From contig NW_006917103.1 in the NCBI RefSeq assembly GCF_000516985.1, positions 62,001 to 126,000 of the forward strand: DNA of 64,000 nt, in the 5' to 3' direction. This DNA comes from Pestalotiopsis fici W106-1. Its lineage: Eukaryota > Ascomycota > Sordariomycetes > Amphisphaeriales > Sporocadaceae. Made by a program: the position numbers and the translations under genes. This document shows positions 23,094-35,560 of this stretch, in pieces (the first letter of the stretch is position 1; each line of letters opens with the position of its first letter). The notes under the pieces are model-generated. The model was not told where the DNA came from and made no database searches. It saw nothing but the letters and a program-made list of their open reading frames with translations.

Positions 23094-24168
23094 AAATTAT
23101 AGCTTCCAAATGCATTTATCCTGTAGAGGCAACAAGAAGATTATACGCAAGACTGAGGTTTAAGGTTGCAGCATATTGAATCTTGTTCTGTCCCAACGAT
23201 GAGACTGAAACAGTCGAGCCATGTGCTTTGAGCTACACAAAATCTCCACATGTCTTGCTTGCGTCATGGTCTTTTTGGCAAACCATATCCATATACTTCT
23301 TTTTTTCAGCGGAATGGCTTGTCTTGTAAAAAGTCAATCCCTCTAAAGACCTTCCACAGAGCTTCTCTCGCGTTTCGGCAGGCAGCCTACGTGTCGCATC
23401 GAAACACTTATCCACTGGTATTGGGGTGGAATAAACCTCCAACTGGTGAATAATAAAGATTTGTTGGATTATTGCGAAATCTTGATGAAATGCGACAAGC
23501 AGATAAGTTTCGTCGAATTGACACTATTACTCCTACCGCCATGTCGTGGATCTTCAAGCAAGACTCGATGTGAATGAATGTGAATTTCTCCAACCCGAGT
23601 TGATAATATCAATAAATCAACATGCGGTCTAAACCTGGAACCTGAGCTATCACCCGCCATGACGATAAGATGACATTTCCTGGCCATTGATGCCGTCAGG
23701 GCTTTGAAACCACCAGGGGTGCCTCGGTAACATGGTTGGAGATGTTCTATTGACAAATTAGAGTTTATTTCGCCGAGCCGCACTTGCAAGGCAAGGCTCA
23801 CCAAAGAGTGTTGGTCACGCGATCAATGATGCGACAAACGCACCAGAAGCTGTCAGTTTCTCACTCGTCGCCCTAGGGTAGGCTCAAGACTGCTCAATTC
23901 AGATTATTGTTGCAGGGAACTGGACAAACATGTCGTTGCTGTTATAACTGCGCAACTATAATAAGAAAGTAATGCTGGAATTAAGCTTGAATCTCTTTAT
24001 GAATTTGTCATAATCAATTGCCTACTGATTCTTTGTGTATGAAACAGGGAAATATTCATATTTGCAGACGCATGCTAATACGCATTCTGTCCACCTACAT
24101 CAAATTTGAATATGTTAGCAGCTACCGGTTTCATACCTATTCAAATGAAATTTATCTGCTCGGCCGCT
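23094..24168. other. Intergenic
   Basis: The region lies between the promoter of secreted-protein gene A and the 3' end of the PPOX gene. Short frames only. Nothing recognised. Confidence 0.4.
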
Positions 24169-26248
24169 TTATTTGGTGCTTCTTGCATGAAAGCATTCCA
24201 GCCCAGTCAAGTGCTGCGTACCCAAGTTTTCCACAAGCTCCTTTGCCGAGAATATACAATCATGTACACCAATACCTCTATAAGAATTCCCAGCCACGCG
24301 CAGTCGCCCGTGGAAATGGTCGAGGAGACAACTGTGAAGATCACTCATCCTCTCGCAGTGGCCAACGGTGTATTGAGGTATGACGTCGATACTTAGTTTC
24401 GCCAACGCGAGAACTGGGTCCTCTGTTATATGCAAGTGTCGTTGCAGTACTGATTGAGCCATGGAAATGCCTTGCCTTTCACTTGGTAGTTGGCTTTCAC
24501 TCTTCCCAACCCACCAATGACCGCCAAAAATGACTGTGATCTTTGTGCCTGTCGAGGGACCAATATCTTGGCCAGGCATTGCATCGGAATCAAATATGAT
24601 GCCCAATGCCTTCTCCGGATTCCAGTGCAGCGGAACTGACCTAGGAACAAGATACCCAAAGCCTCTATAAGGGCTGTTGATCTGCGATTTGCCATAGCAA
24701 AGAGTCACTACCATGACCGTTGCAGCTGGGGTCTCAATATTGGAAAAGTCCTGCTGATCCGGAAGGAGTTTTATTAGTTGTTTCAATGCTATTGTAGCAA
24801 CAACACAATCGTAATGTGTTGATTTTTCGCTCTACAAAACTTTTAGCAGAGAATGACACAGGGACGTGATTTCCATGGAGGCATTGCAAAAGGGGTCTCG
24901 TGTGAGCGTGATTGTGGCGATAGAATGCCAATTGTCTTGAGATGGTATTTCTTGGAATGGGTGCCTTCATTTTCCATTTACCGGAATTGCTCACCTCAGT
25001 TCGAATTTTGTGTGCTCCTGATTCAATATGGACCACGCGCTCGTTTGTTCTGATACGAACATTGGGCAACTGTTGAAGTGATTTGTACAGAGCAAGAGTC
25101 AACGACTGTATGCCGTTTCGGAAGCTGAAGACACTAGCGTCGCACAAGCTTTTCTGAAGATCTACATTCAAACCGAATGGTGCTCCAAAAGGCGTGGAAC
25201 AGTCATCAATCACAGGTGATTGCCGTTCCACCCCTCTCGGTTGACATCGAGCTTTTTGGGTTTTGCCCTTCGCCAACATTGCTCTTAGCACGCCACCAAA
25301 ACCGAGCAATGGTCCGAGGTCTTTTCTGCGCTGTTCGGCTTGCTCTTCGAGCCTCCACATCCTAGGCATCAAAGCCTTCATGCTAAGATTATCGATATCC
25401 CCGGCATATAATCCATGTATGATGGCCGACATGAAGTTGTTTGTGAAATGGTGGCCCCATCGGCGGGTTACAAATTGCCCGATTGAGTCATCGTCAAGAC
25501 CTTGGGGTCTCCGCGCGGTCATCATGTCACGGAACACGCCGGAGACCAAATGGGAGAACAGAGGCTCTGTAGCGATGAGCCACGCATAACGAACCAATCG
25601 ACGAAGACCAAGTGTTGATGGTGCTGGTACTGAGGCCATGTTTCGGCGGATGACTGAGCTGTTGAATGCTGGAAGGCCAACAAGATGTCTCGGATACATG
25701 ATGTAACGATTTTCAGCAACTCGTGAACTGCTGGGCACAGTGAGTACCTCGGACGCTAACCCAAGAGAGTTTATCTGTACAATTAAAGAGACTCAGCAAG
25801 TAAACGCATATCGTTCGCAACACAACGGGAAATTTGACAAGCGATCTGGCTCAGCGTGACCTACAATCTCATATGTCACTGACGCTCGGTCAGCATTGGC
25901 CCGTAGAGTTCTTGGCCCTCTTTCGCAGAGAAATTGAATACCATGGTCCGCATTCGGCATGCGAGCAGTCACTCGAGTAGACTCGATGGCGCCCCCAAGC
26001 CGTGAAGATGCTTCGAAAAGTGTGATGCTTGCAGATGGAAACCTTTGAGCGGCAAAGTAGGTAGTTGCAAGCCCAGTGATGCCGCCACCAATAACGGCAA
26101 TGTTACGGGACGAGGCATGCCTACGTGTAGCAAGACAAAGAAGCCGAACAGACCAGTGCGACAGATCAGGTAGCCTCATAAAGGTCTCTGCACGTAGCGG
26201 GTGGGTATTTCTGCAACAGGATTGAACGATGAAAGCTGTCATTGCCAC
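24169..26248 (-). CDS. HEM14: Protoporphyrinogen oxidase, mitochondrial haem synthesis
   Basis: Three exons (26248-25865, 25774-24995, 24831-24169) join in phase to 608 residues. The N-terminus is basic and could be a mitochondrial targeting sequence. The FAD-binding IAVIGGGITGLATTYFA starts near residue 50. Family landmarks follow in order: RGPRTLRA, AENRYIMYPRHLVGLP, the second-exon FGLNVDLQKSL and FRNGIQSLTLAL, then in exon 3 HYDCVVATIA, GFGYLVPRSVP, GHWWVG, IPQYTVGH and GRLRVAGNSYRGIGVHDC. The enzyme oxidises protoporphyrinogen IX to protoporphyrin IX with oxygen, at the inner mitochondrial membrane. The third exon is only reached by splicing at GTGAGC..TTGTAG (about 165 bases), since the unspliced frame loses the motifs. 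The sequence is somewhat divergent from what I expect of a core fungal PPOX, so a second copy elsewhere is possible. Confidence 0.9.
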
Positions 26249-26804
26249 AGCGTTACCAAGTCAAACGAGTATGCTTTATTGGACTTGTAACGACTCGATG
26301 CTGATTCTTTCTCTATCGGATGAAAGGCTACTTAAAAGTCAATGAAACAAGCGTGGTAATCTATCCTGACAAAATAGTTCTATGATCAGGCCTACTTGTG
26401 AAAGTTTTTCAAGCATCCATAAGGATGAATACAACGTACAAGGCGTCACGAAAGTGAGACTATTGTTCTTGTCACCAATTTATCTGATAGCGTCGTGCAA
26501 CATTATACAGTCCCTGTAATTGCCCGTTTGACTGTCTAATTGTTCCCGCTCTCGGGTAACTTGACCGAGGGAGAGTCGCGGACTTGTATCTTGGAGATGG
26601 TCACATACGTGCTCCCTGAGAGGATGACTACCGGCAATTCAAAATGAGGTTGTTTCATATCACGACTCTCCAATATCTTGAGTTGGACTCTTCAAGTCTG
26701 CACATTTATGGAGACGTGGGTATATAAGGAATCTTTGCAAGCTGTCAATCCATGCTTGAAAGACAACACCAAGAGCCAACGTCTTTACAGTCCCTAAGCA
26801 CATT
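26249..26804. promoter_or_regulatory. Divergent promoter region with TATA box
   Basis: PPOX reads left and the next gene reads right. A TATATAAG lies at 26721-26728, about 77 bases before the ATG at 26805. No gene inside. Confidence 0.5.
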
Positions 26805-27890
26805 ATGAAATCAACTAGATGCCTCATCGTTTCCGGCTGTGCTTATAGCACAGCCAATCTGATCAGAGCGCCGACGCCACTGGCCACATTGACCCTCACA
26901 ATTCCCACCCAGGGCACAGCTTTTACCACGACGGTTTCAGGCTGCGAAGCTGACAATACCAATGTTGATCCTTTTGCGGTTGTTGCTATTCCAAATGGCA
27001 CCTTCTACCCTGGGACGCAGACGTATTATGTCCCTCCACAGGCGAGTGCACAGTCAAGCACTTTTGTAAATTATCAGCTCAATGCGACAGAGGTAATTAT
27101 CATTACGCCGTTGGAAGGAACTTGCGCGCCTTTTCTCCCGCCCGAGACCGCGTCTGGTAGCGAACCCGCATCTGAACCCACCGGTCAGCCTGAGTCCGGC
27201 AACCCTGATGCATGTCCCCTTGAGGGATGTTCGAAGCTTGTCAATCAGGGTGCTCGCAAAATTATCGATGCGCTGAATCAGGTGACAATTCTTTCCCAAA
27301 GTCTTCAGGCCGCTGCAAAGCAAATAGGACTCAAGCGGGACAACAAACTTGTGGCTCGGTACCCTCTCGGCGATCTTCTGCGAGGTCTACGTAATGTGCC
27401 AACCTTGCTTACGTCAATAATTCCTTATGTCCAGTATGTATTACCTTGACCAACAGAAAAGTTTGCCGAGTTATAGCTAACGATGAAATAATCCAGAAAC
27501 ACCCCAGCCATTCCTCCAGGGTGTGATAGTGACACGGTCGTGGTTGCTCTTATCGACTTTGTTCGTGTACACCAGGCCTTGTTGCAAATTCTCATTGGTA
27601 GATCGAGCCTCTTGTCTTCTGGGTCAAGCTTTTCTGGCCTTGGTGGCAAGGCAGAGGTCGACAATCTGCAAGAAGAGTTCAAAGAGTACAACCAGCTCCA
27701 GGGGAGTGAAAAGTACCCAAACCCTTTCGGGGCTATTATCGCTGGTCTCCTACGTGGAATCGAGTCTGTAGTTGACAACATTGCGTTTGGCTTGATTGGA
27801 CTTATTCCTACGCGCGACGCGTGTTTGAGACAGCAAAAGCTCAGTATCGATGGAACACTGAACGACGCCATTGAAGCTTACTCTAGTTGA
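26805..27890 (+). CDS. Hypothetical fungal protein, alpha-helical C-terminal half
   Basis: Two exons (26805-27433 and 27497-27890, intron GTATGT..CCAG) give 340 residues. The N-terminal part is Thr-rich with possible beta-strands (LTLTIPTQGTAFTTTVSGC). The middle holds a Pro/Ser/Glu linker with paired cysteines (CAPF, CPLEGCSKL). The C-terminal half is a series of amphipathic and hydrophobic helices (LIDFVRVHQALLQILIG, FGAIIAGLLRGIESVVDNI). The N-terminus is only weakly signal-like, so secretion is uncertain. The splice joins PYVQ to NTPAIPPGCDSDT and keeps the frame open to 27890, which supports the model. I do not recognise the family. A good TATA box supports expression. Confidence 0.72.
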
Positions 27891-28842
27891 GCGGTTGCGA
27901 CGGAATCAGACGCTTCACTTCTAATCGCTCTTTTCAAATGTTGGCCAAGGAAAGGCTCGCTTATCGGTGTATCGTGGCGTTTAGCTCGGGAACGGGCGAC
28001 CAGGCCTTGTGTACAGTCACTCGCTTTGCAAAAGTTTACATTAACGGGGATTGAAATGGAATTCTCCAAGTAAAAGCACTCTCATTTGATGATTCTCAGC
28101 AGAGCATAGTATCTTGTAAGAATTCGAATGCATATTGCTCAGCGTGATGTGAATTTCCAATTAAAGTACAAGGTACTGCCATGGGAAGATGGACTCTAGT
28201 TGAAAGTCAACAAAATACAGGGTTGGTAACCTTGTAAAATCAGCTCGCCCCCTGTAACAACACGTAATACACGAACCTTGTGCATTCTTCGAGGATAGAG
28301 ATTTACAACAGAATACTGCAATACATACATTTGGGATCCTACATGGAGTATAAAAGACAGATCATTGAAAGAAAACTAGGTTAGTTATCCGGCAAAATGC
28401 AACCGTGAATATGATACCTAAATCGTGCATCCAATAAGAAATGTGGCTGAAGAGTAGTACACTAGATGTGATGATCGTGATCATAATCAAGAAGGCCCCT
28501 TTGAATGTCTATCTCGACTTGAATCTAGGTGCCGGAGCCGCATTAGCCGACTTGAGCATCAAAGCGCCTCATTGAAATGGGGATGAGCTACCATGTATTC
28601 CACCAGCTTTGTCACTACTGTATGGCTTGTGAATTCATGCAAAAAGGACTGCTCTGATGTAATAATTATTCAATTGTGTTGCTATTTATATGGACAAGAG
28701 AAGATACTTGGTATTTCCTGCCCGAATCGATTAAAAATTATCAACATGCACTTTCCCCCTCAAGTTTCACAACTCCAAACACCAGCTCAGTCAGACTCTC
28801 TCAGCAAAAGGCTTTTTGTGATTATGCAATTTATATGTATCA
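27891..28842. other. Intergenic, convergent 3' flanks
   Basis: The genes on both sides end here. The stretch is AT-leaning with short frames only. No RNA gene or repeat recognised. Confidence 0.45.
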
Positions 28843-30824
28843 TTACGAGCGCACAGTTGTCGTCTCGTAATCTGTCGTAGTTGTCGTAATAGTTTCCGTC
28901 TCCTTGACCGTCACAGTGACTGGCCCGACGAATGTCGACCGGGGAGCAGTGGCCTTGGCGCCACCATTTGGATTGATGGTGGCTCTATCGATGCTAGATG
29001 TCTTGCTGGACTTATGAATTGGGATGATTTCGAGGCCAGTTGGTGTCGTGTCGGGAGAAGTGTGTGACAGTGGTGTGCTTGATTGCTCGACTGCTGTGGT
29101 TGAGCTGGTTGTATCTGCATTACCAGTGCTCGTATTGGAAGGAATTTGCTCAGACTGAGACTCTCGGGAACGAGTTTTTGTCGTCAAAGTGGTTGATGTT
29201 GCATAAGTCTGGGTAGTCAGCGGTGCCGTGCTGATGGTGACGATGATCTCGCTCGTCACTGTTGTCGCTGGGGGTACCATGGTTACTGTGATGTCGTTTG
29301 AACCGCTAGTATTGCTGGAAGTGGTGGAACTGCTTTCGGATGCGGCCGCGCTGGAGGACACGGCTGTGCTTGACAAGGTATCCGAGGTACCGGCAGTAGT
29401 AGTAGGCCCAAGAATGCTCGCTGCCACAGCTGGGTCATGGCACCCAATTTGAACACCAGAAGTCGTGTTCATCGGTAGTGCGAAGCACTGGGTGTTCCCA
29501 GGGCATTTTGTTATCGCGAACACGCCAACGGCTGTGCATTCGCCGATATCGCCTTTGATACATGCTGCCTGGTTCTGTTGACAGGCGGAATTGTAGGTCA
29601 GAGTTTGAAAGACAGAATTGTACTCGATAGCCTGAGCGAGATTCGCCGCAAACACATCAGCAGCTACTGTAGTACTAGAGGAAGGAACACTTGTAATCAC
29701 AGTTGGTACATTTGTGTTGACGTTTCCAGTTGGAGTGATTGCAGCAGATGAGTTTAATGATTCGGAAGCTTTCGACGAAGTGAGTGAAGATGCAGAAGAG
29801 CTACCAGTTGACACAATCGTGGTTGTGGGCGCACTATCTTTATTGGTTGATGATCCTGCCGCCGCCTTGGACGAGGAAACAGTTGTGGTTGTGAGTGAAA
29901 TTTGACTCGAGACCACAGACGAGCTGCGTCCAGTGCTTGATGTAGTGGGTTTGCTGGTAAAGGGCGTAACCGACGTCACCAGATTACTTGTGGCTGAATC
30001 AATGTTGGAAGAGCTGATACTTATACCACTCTTGGTGCCAGTGGCAATTGTAGAGGCGCTCGAGGACTGGCTTGTATTGCCCGTCGCAGGTCCACTTGAG
30101 CCCGACGCAGCACTAGAAGTGGTGTATGTGCTTGTAGTCGGGCTCGATGTTTGAGGTAGTTCCAGTGAGCTTGAGAAAAGTTGTGATGAAAAGCTGCTCA
30201 AGGCAGATGATGCAGAATAGATGGAAGAGGTTTCGACTAAGCTTGCAGAATAAGTCGAGGTGGGAAGTCCATGCGATGTAGTGTCAATAAGGGTGAATTC
30301 TCTGGAAACAGATGTCGTTGATGATTCTGCGAGTTGCGAAAAAAGTCCACTGGCTGTTGATGCTAAACTAGAGCCAGTACTTGTTGATGATATGAACGAC
30401 AAGGATGTTGTGCTTGATTCGGGCCCATTGTCCGACCTTGGTGCCGTTGTCGAGGAACGGCTTGTTGTAAAAGGCAGATTCGAGGAATAGAGGCTCGGGG
30501 CGGTGGACAATGTCGAAACTTGCAATAGTGTCGATGATGCATCAGGATTTGATTGAGTGTTGCCCTCGGTGCCTTCTATTATGGTCGAGGACTGGATAGT
30601 AGACGCGGTCGTCAATGTAACAGCAGATGGCAGAACTGATGCTAGGGCCGAGCTGGCACTGTATACTCTTGATGCGGCATCACTCGACTCGTCTCGCTTG
30701 ATCCTGTCTCATGTTAGCCGCGGTTAGGACATTGAATGCGCATTTTCTTTTACCTCTGTCTCCGGGAGACGGCTGCAGAGCCCCCAGAAAAAAGGAGAAT
30801 ATTGACAATGATGGATATCCGCAT
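28843..30824 (-). CDS. Secreted Ser/Thr-rich protein with six-cysteine domain
   Basis: Two exons (30824-30754 and 30703-28843, intron GTAAAA..ACAG) give 643 residues. Exon 1 encodes a signal peptide (MRISIIVNILLFSGGSAAVS) followed by a dibasic RRQR/KRDE site that may be a Kex2 cut. Most of the chain is Ser/Thr, as in heavily O-glycosylated wall proteins. At about 370-447 stands the only folded-looking part, with six cysteines in AC..AAC..GEC..TKC..TQCFALP..IGC spacing. This resembles the small carbohydrate-binding domain (CBM19-like) found beside fungal chitinases and wall proteins. The C-terminus ends in TTTTTDYETTTVRS, with no clear GPI signal. An adhesin or wall mucin is likely. What the domain binds is unknown. 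Confidence 0.82.
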
Positions 30825-32570
30825 ATTGTCGATCTTTTCGGTATCGAGAAGAAAAGCGACGGCAGGAGAATGACAGAAAGTGATTGGGATGAACGTGGTT
30901 TTTGGTGGGTCAGGATTATTATGTGTCCAGCACTGAGGGAGAACTCTAGAGGCACGACATGTTACCCAGATGTGTGCCACAAAAGAAGGATATTTGATCA
31001 AAGAGATACCGGCTCTCAATCGGACCTTGACAATGACTTGGATGCTCTCGACACACGAGAATCAGCACAATACAGACAAAGGAAAAGGAACAGGCGCGGG
31101 ACGTCGACAGAAAGAGAACAGAGACAAGACGCTATTAGCGGTGGCACAGCGAAGCCGACCATCTACCCTCTTGTATGAACACTGACACGATTACGAGCAG
31201 ATTCGCGCAATGCGAGGCAGGCATCGGCTAGAACCGATCGATCTGGCCGATTCAAAGTTACTTGGGCAAAGGCAGTGCGGGACTTTGCACCGGGATGCGA
31301 ATCATTTCTAGCCAGAGCAAATGAAAAGACCCATTGCGTTGGCCTTGTCATTTGCAAAGCTCTTGGTGACCTCGTCTGGTGCGCTGCCAGCCAGGACCAT
31401 TGGGTCTGAGGCGCCGACCGCAAGGCAGCTCCGGGCTCAGGGATATCAGTAATAGGAGCAATTCGACGACATGTCAAGTGGACATTGAGAGGTAGACTGG
31501 CACCACTCGATTAAGCGCCCTACTGCCATTGAGAATACCTTGGGCCGAGTTTCCAAGAGTAGCAGATTCAGGCGCGCGTCAAGATATAATTGGCAGAAGT
31601 GCTTTCCGGGGCCCTAGCTTTGGGAAACCCCCATCCAATCGTACCGGTCACGCTAGCACAACCTGAGCCCATCCAACGCCCTGGGCCTGGGTATTAGACA
31701 TGACCCCTCAAGCCTTGGGCCACGTACCGAATAACACGCCTACAGGACGTCCGACTTATTATTACCTACATGTACCTTTGTCAAATTTGGATAAAAGAGA
31801 ATAGGTGAGTAAGGCATCAAAATATTGGACATCTTGCACAGACCATACTTGAATGTCTCGTCAAGTTTCCTCCAGATGGCGCCGGTTACGGCAAGTACAT
31901 ACCTATGTACCTAATAGGCGCCTCGCCCTTTCCAGAGTGGACGTGCAACCTCGTTTTCGCCTAGGTTGTAGGCTGGGCTGGAAGCAACCGACAAGCTAGG
32001 TCTCGACCCACCTGATGAAGGAGGAAGGAGGCACGGGGTATAAAAGGTGTCGAACAAGCGCACATGTGCATATTTGCAGACGGCTGTGAATTAAAACATT
32101 TCCTGGTACAAATGAGGGTGATTTCCAAGAGGCATTTCAATCTTTTCGGCTTTTACCGCTCGTTGATCTAGTGGTGCCAAACAGAATGGCACCTTACCCA
32201 AGGAGCAGGATGTAAGCAATAAACGCATTTCCAGTTTGCAATATTCACCCTACCGAAGAACTTGTGAAGGCAACAATCAAATGCAACCAACACACGAGGA
32301 TGCTGCAACTTGTCAAAATGTAGGAATAAGTGGAGCGCTTCTCTACACATGTATATATCTTTGACCTTCCAGCCTTTGTTGGATGCGAACAACTCAACTA
32401 ATACAACAACTATTACCCATACCTATTATATCCTTTTATATAATTACCTTATTGAAATCTCTCTCATCTCGGGATGGACCCTGAAAATCATGTCACGGTA
32501 CCACTGCAGCCACCTTGAATTCTTGTCATACGAGCTTAATCACTTATCATTTTTCATCTCAAAATGGATA
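30825..32570. other. Intergenic, no gene called
   Basis: It starts with the leader of the Ser/Thr-rich gene. Open frames of up to 155 codons here overlap that gene or have no family-like features. No supported feature up to the start of AT-rich DNA. Confidence 0.4.
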
Positions 32571-33770
32571 TAAACCTCGGATGCAAACCAAATGACTCAC
32601 CTTTATTATCAGAAAAATTAATATTAAAGTCACGGTTAGCAGCCTTTTGCCTTTTTAATTAGCTAGCCCCGGCCTTTTAATGGATTTGTGCATTTAACAT
32701 TAATATTTAGCTAATGATCTTAAAGATTTTATTCTCGTAAATTTCGTTTGAATATTCGATAAAAGTATTTTCATTTTCTCTTTTAAACTAAGATTTTAAT
32801 TTTAAAAATTATATATAAATAAATAAAATTATTTATAATTTTATGAAATATATATATATTTCAAATAGATAAAAGCATAATCATAATAAACTAAAAAAAT
32901 TAACAGGAGAAGTAAAGGTTAGAATAAAGAAAGTATTAATGTCGCCTTGCTTATAAGATTTAACGGTGGCAAGCGGGAATTTATCAAGGGCCATATATGC
33001 CATTATACAACTATGGGCAAAGAGCATGCTCGCGATCATTGGGAAACGATTACGAATTAAGACTTATATGCCCACAAAAAGGGACCGGTGCTATGCAGTT
33101 TCTATTATGACAAAGTCCACAGCCTCGCCATTATTACAATAAGATAACAAGGTGCAATTAATCGTGTTATGATTATTGTTGTTAAGTAAAGAAGAGGTCA
33201 AAGGATGAATGGGAAAGCACTGAAATTCTAAAGAGTCGTGGGGTTGAAAAGTCTTGCTTAAGAAAAGCAGGTACGAAAATAATTATATTAAGCAAAAGCT
33301 TAAGTCTTATATGATATCAAGTATCACGATTCATTCAAAGGCAAGGACAAGTTAATCATAATGGAGCAATTTTCATAATTAATTAATTTAAATGAATATT
33401 AGAGTCATCGGGTTAAAATCTTAAGAGGGGGGTGGCCTTTTATAAATGTCACAATGTAATCATATAACGTGTTAATATCAATTATTTTATAGTCATTTAT
33501 CAGACTCGAGTGATCACATGTCGGTTAGTTTCTATCCATATCACCACTAAATCGTAGCATATAACAAATGCCTCGATGCAAGTAATTAAATTGAGCCCCA
33601 CGGGCATTAATCGCCAGATTTGGCATTTCTCGGTGTTTTATATACTTTATGCTGCAATTACAGTCCATTGACTCGTGAAAGGGGCACTGATAAGACATAT
33701 ATGACATTAAAGTGTAAAATTGTAAAGATTCAAGTCCTTGGACATCAATCAAGGCAATTCATTCTTGTCG
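32571..33770. repeat. AT-rich decayed DNA, probably RIP-affected
   Basis: Base composition falls sharply, with long runs of A/T words (for example around 32780-32930) and no coding frames. It stands directly before the Helitron-derived frame. Such blocks beside transposon remains in ascomycetes are usually the product of repeat-induced point mutation. This is inferred from composition only, as no index was computed. Confidence 0.6.
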
Positions 33771-34729
33771 TTGTCGTCGAGACTCCAACGCTGCAGTATT
33801 GATCACAGATTTCTCGTCGTGCAGCATTTGCACCTCGCGCCATACCTTATATCGTTTCGATTGCCTTGATGAATGTCTTGTGTGTCTAGCCTACTGCTTG
33901 TCTATGAAGCTGGTGCTTTTGCGGCTGGGAAATTTTCAACTCTCTCCAAAACTTCCACCATACCTTTCACCATTCCCATTACACATTTCTACACTTTTAA
34001 CGCATCATCAATCGGCGTTCGATACTCGTTTGATATTGTAGGATTTTCCAGCTCTTCTCTCACGTTGCCAGTGGCGTCTGCGGCATCAGGGCATATTGAC
34101 GGCTTCGCATTACACCCACCACTCATCACTGACCAGTCAATATCGCAGTGTCTACTCTTGATCGACGCGTCTACATTCGAGGCTAAGTTTTTTTTTTTTT
34201 TTTCATTTTTCTGTCGGTAAACAGGCACAGTTCTGTGGTTTCCAACCCCACCCTCACCCTCACCCTCACCTTTGCGTCAGACAGTCATTGACGTTGCCCA
34301 AGTCTCTTTACTTGACTTTTTCGTACTTTGTAGCTCATTCTACTTGAATACTCCAAGGTATGTCCCTTTTCTCGTTTGCAGTTTAGGCAACCTCTAGAAA
34401 ACAACCTTGAACCCCACCCCTTTCCAATGCACGTGCAGCTACTGGGTACCTTCCAATCTTTCACCTTTTCGCATTCATCACCTGTACATTCCATCTTGAC
34501 ACATCACAAGGCCTGTTGCATTTCCTTGTCGCATTGTCGGCTCTTGGCCCATATCACTGTACTCTTTACCTTGCGTCGAGCGGTTATTGACGCTGTCCAA
34601 GCTTCTCTATTCGACATCACCCCAAACGCTTCGATACTCTCAAGGCAAGTCCCGCCGCTTCCGTTGTCCAGACTGAGATTTATCTAACCGGTAAATTCAC
34701 TACAGTGTCCATCTACGCGCTCCAACGCC
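33771..34729 (+). other. Leader region of the Helitron frame with an imperfect internal duplication
   Basis: Two related segments start near 34271 and 34571. Each runs from a TTGCGTC word through TTGACG, TGCCCAAG or TGTCCAAG, and GATACTC or AATACTC, ending in AAGG followed by GTCCC. They lie 300 bases apart. A T-tract lies at 34187-34203 and a CACCCT repeat at about 34249-34270. No gene recognised. It may be the element's own 5' region or captured host promoter DNA. Confidence 0.4.
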
Positions 34730-34981
34730 ATGTCAACGGCAGATCCGCCGCGTGGCGGTGGTCGTGGTCGTGGTCGTGGTCGTGGCGGTGGCCGTCCTCG
34801 AAAGGAACCCGAGGTGCCCGAACATCTAAGAGGTCAAGACACTTGCTTCTGCGACCGCTGTCGCAGAAATCTCCCGAGAGATCAGTTCCTCCAGCCCGAT
34901 GGACAGAGCGTATTCAAGACCTGTCAAAGTTGTCGGGACATTAGAAACGCAGGCAATCGTCGGCGTGAAGAAGAGCGACAA

Positions 34982-35160
34982 CAGCTACTTGCCCAGCAAC
35001 AACTTGCTCAACAGCAGCAATTTGCCCAGCAGCAATTTGCCCAGCAGCAATTTGCCCAGCAGCAATTTGCCCAGCAGCAATTTGGTCAGCAACAATTTGG
35101 CCAGCCGCAACTTGGTCAGCAATACTTTGGTCAGCAGCAATTTGGTCAGCCGCAACATGG
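34982..35160 (+). repeat. 15-base tandem repeat coding for FAQQQ units
   Basis: The unit is roughly CAATTTGCCCAGCAG, repeated about ten times with drift to GGTCAG and CTTGCT. It encodes a Gln-rich block of the Helitron protein. In-frame length change is expected by slippage. Confidence 0.9.
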
Positions 35161-35417
35161 AGTCATCCGCACAGCTCGAGAGGCTGAACTTGGTTCTCCC
35201 GAGCATCGTCGCCGTCCATTCGACCAAGGATACCCCGAGCCAAGTCAACATGTACGTACCCCATTCCCTGCACTTCTCTCCATGAAAATATGCCTAGTCA
35301 ATTCGTACATCTCTCGAGATTTCCACATGATCAAGAGGATAACAGAGGCTGACCTGTATCTCTGCCAGATGTACAATCAACCGTCATATGGCCAGCAGTA
35401 CAGTCAACATGGTCAGT

Positions 35418-35560
35418 ATTATCAACAGCCATACGGACAGCAGCCGTATGGACAGCAGCCGTATGGACAGCAGCCGTATGGACAGCAGCCGTATGGACAA
35501 CAGCCGTATGGACAGCAGCAACAACAGCCATACGGACAACAACCACATGGACAGGATCCC
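35418..35560 (+). repeat. 15-base tandem repeat coding for PYGQQ units
   Basis: The unit is CCGTATGGACAGCAG, near-perfect for at least five copies with decayed copies on both sides. It encodes a Tyr/Gln/Gly-rich block similar in composition to prion-like domains. Confidence 0.9.

Noticed and set aside
31163..31477. A 104-codon minus-strand frame in the intergenic region
   Set aside because: No family-like composition, splice partners or promoter signal.
34249..34270. CACCCT repeats that resemble a telomere
   Set aside because: Only a few units, not the fungal TTAGGG sequence, and far from any chromosome end.
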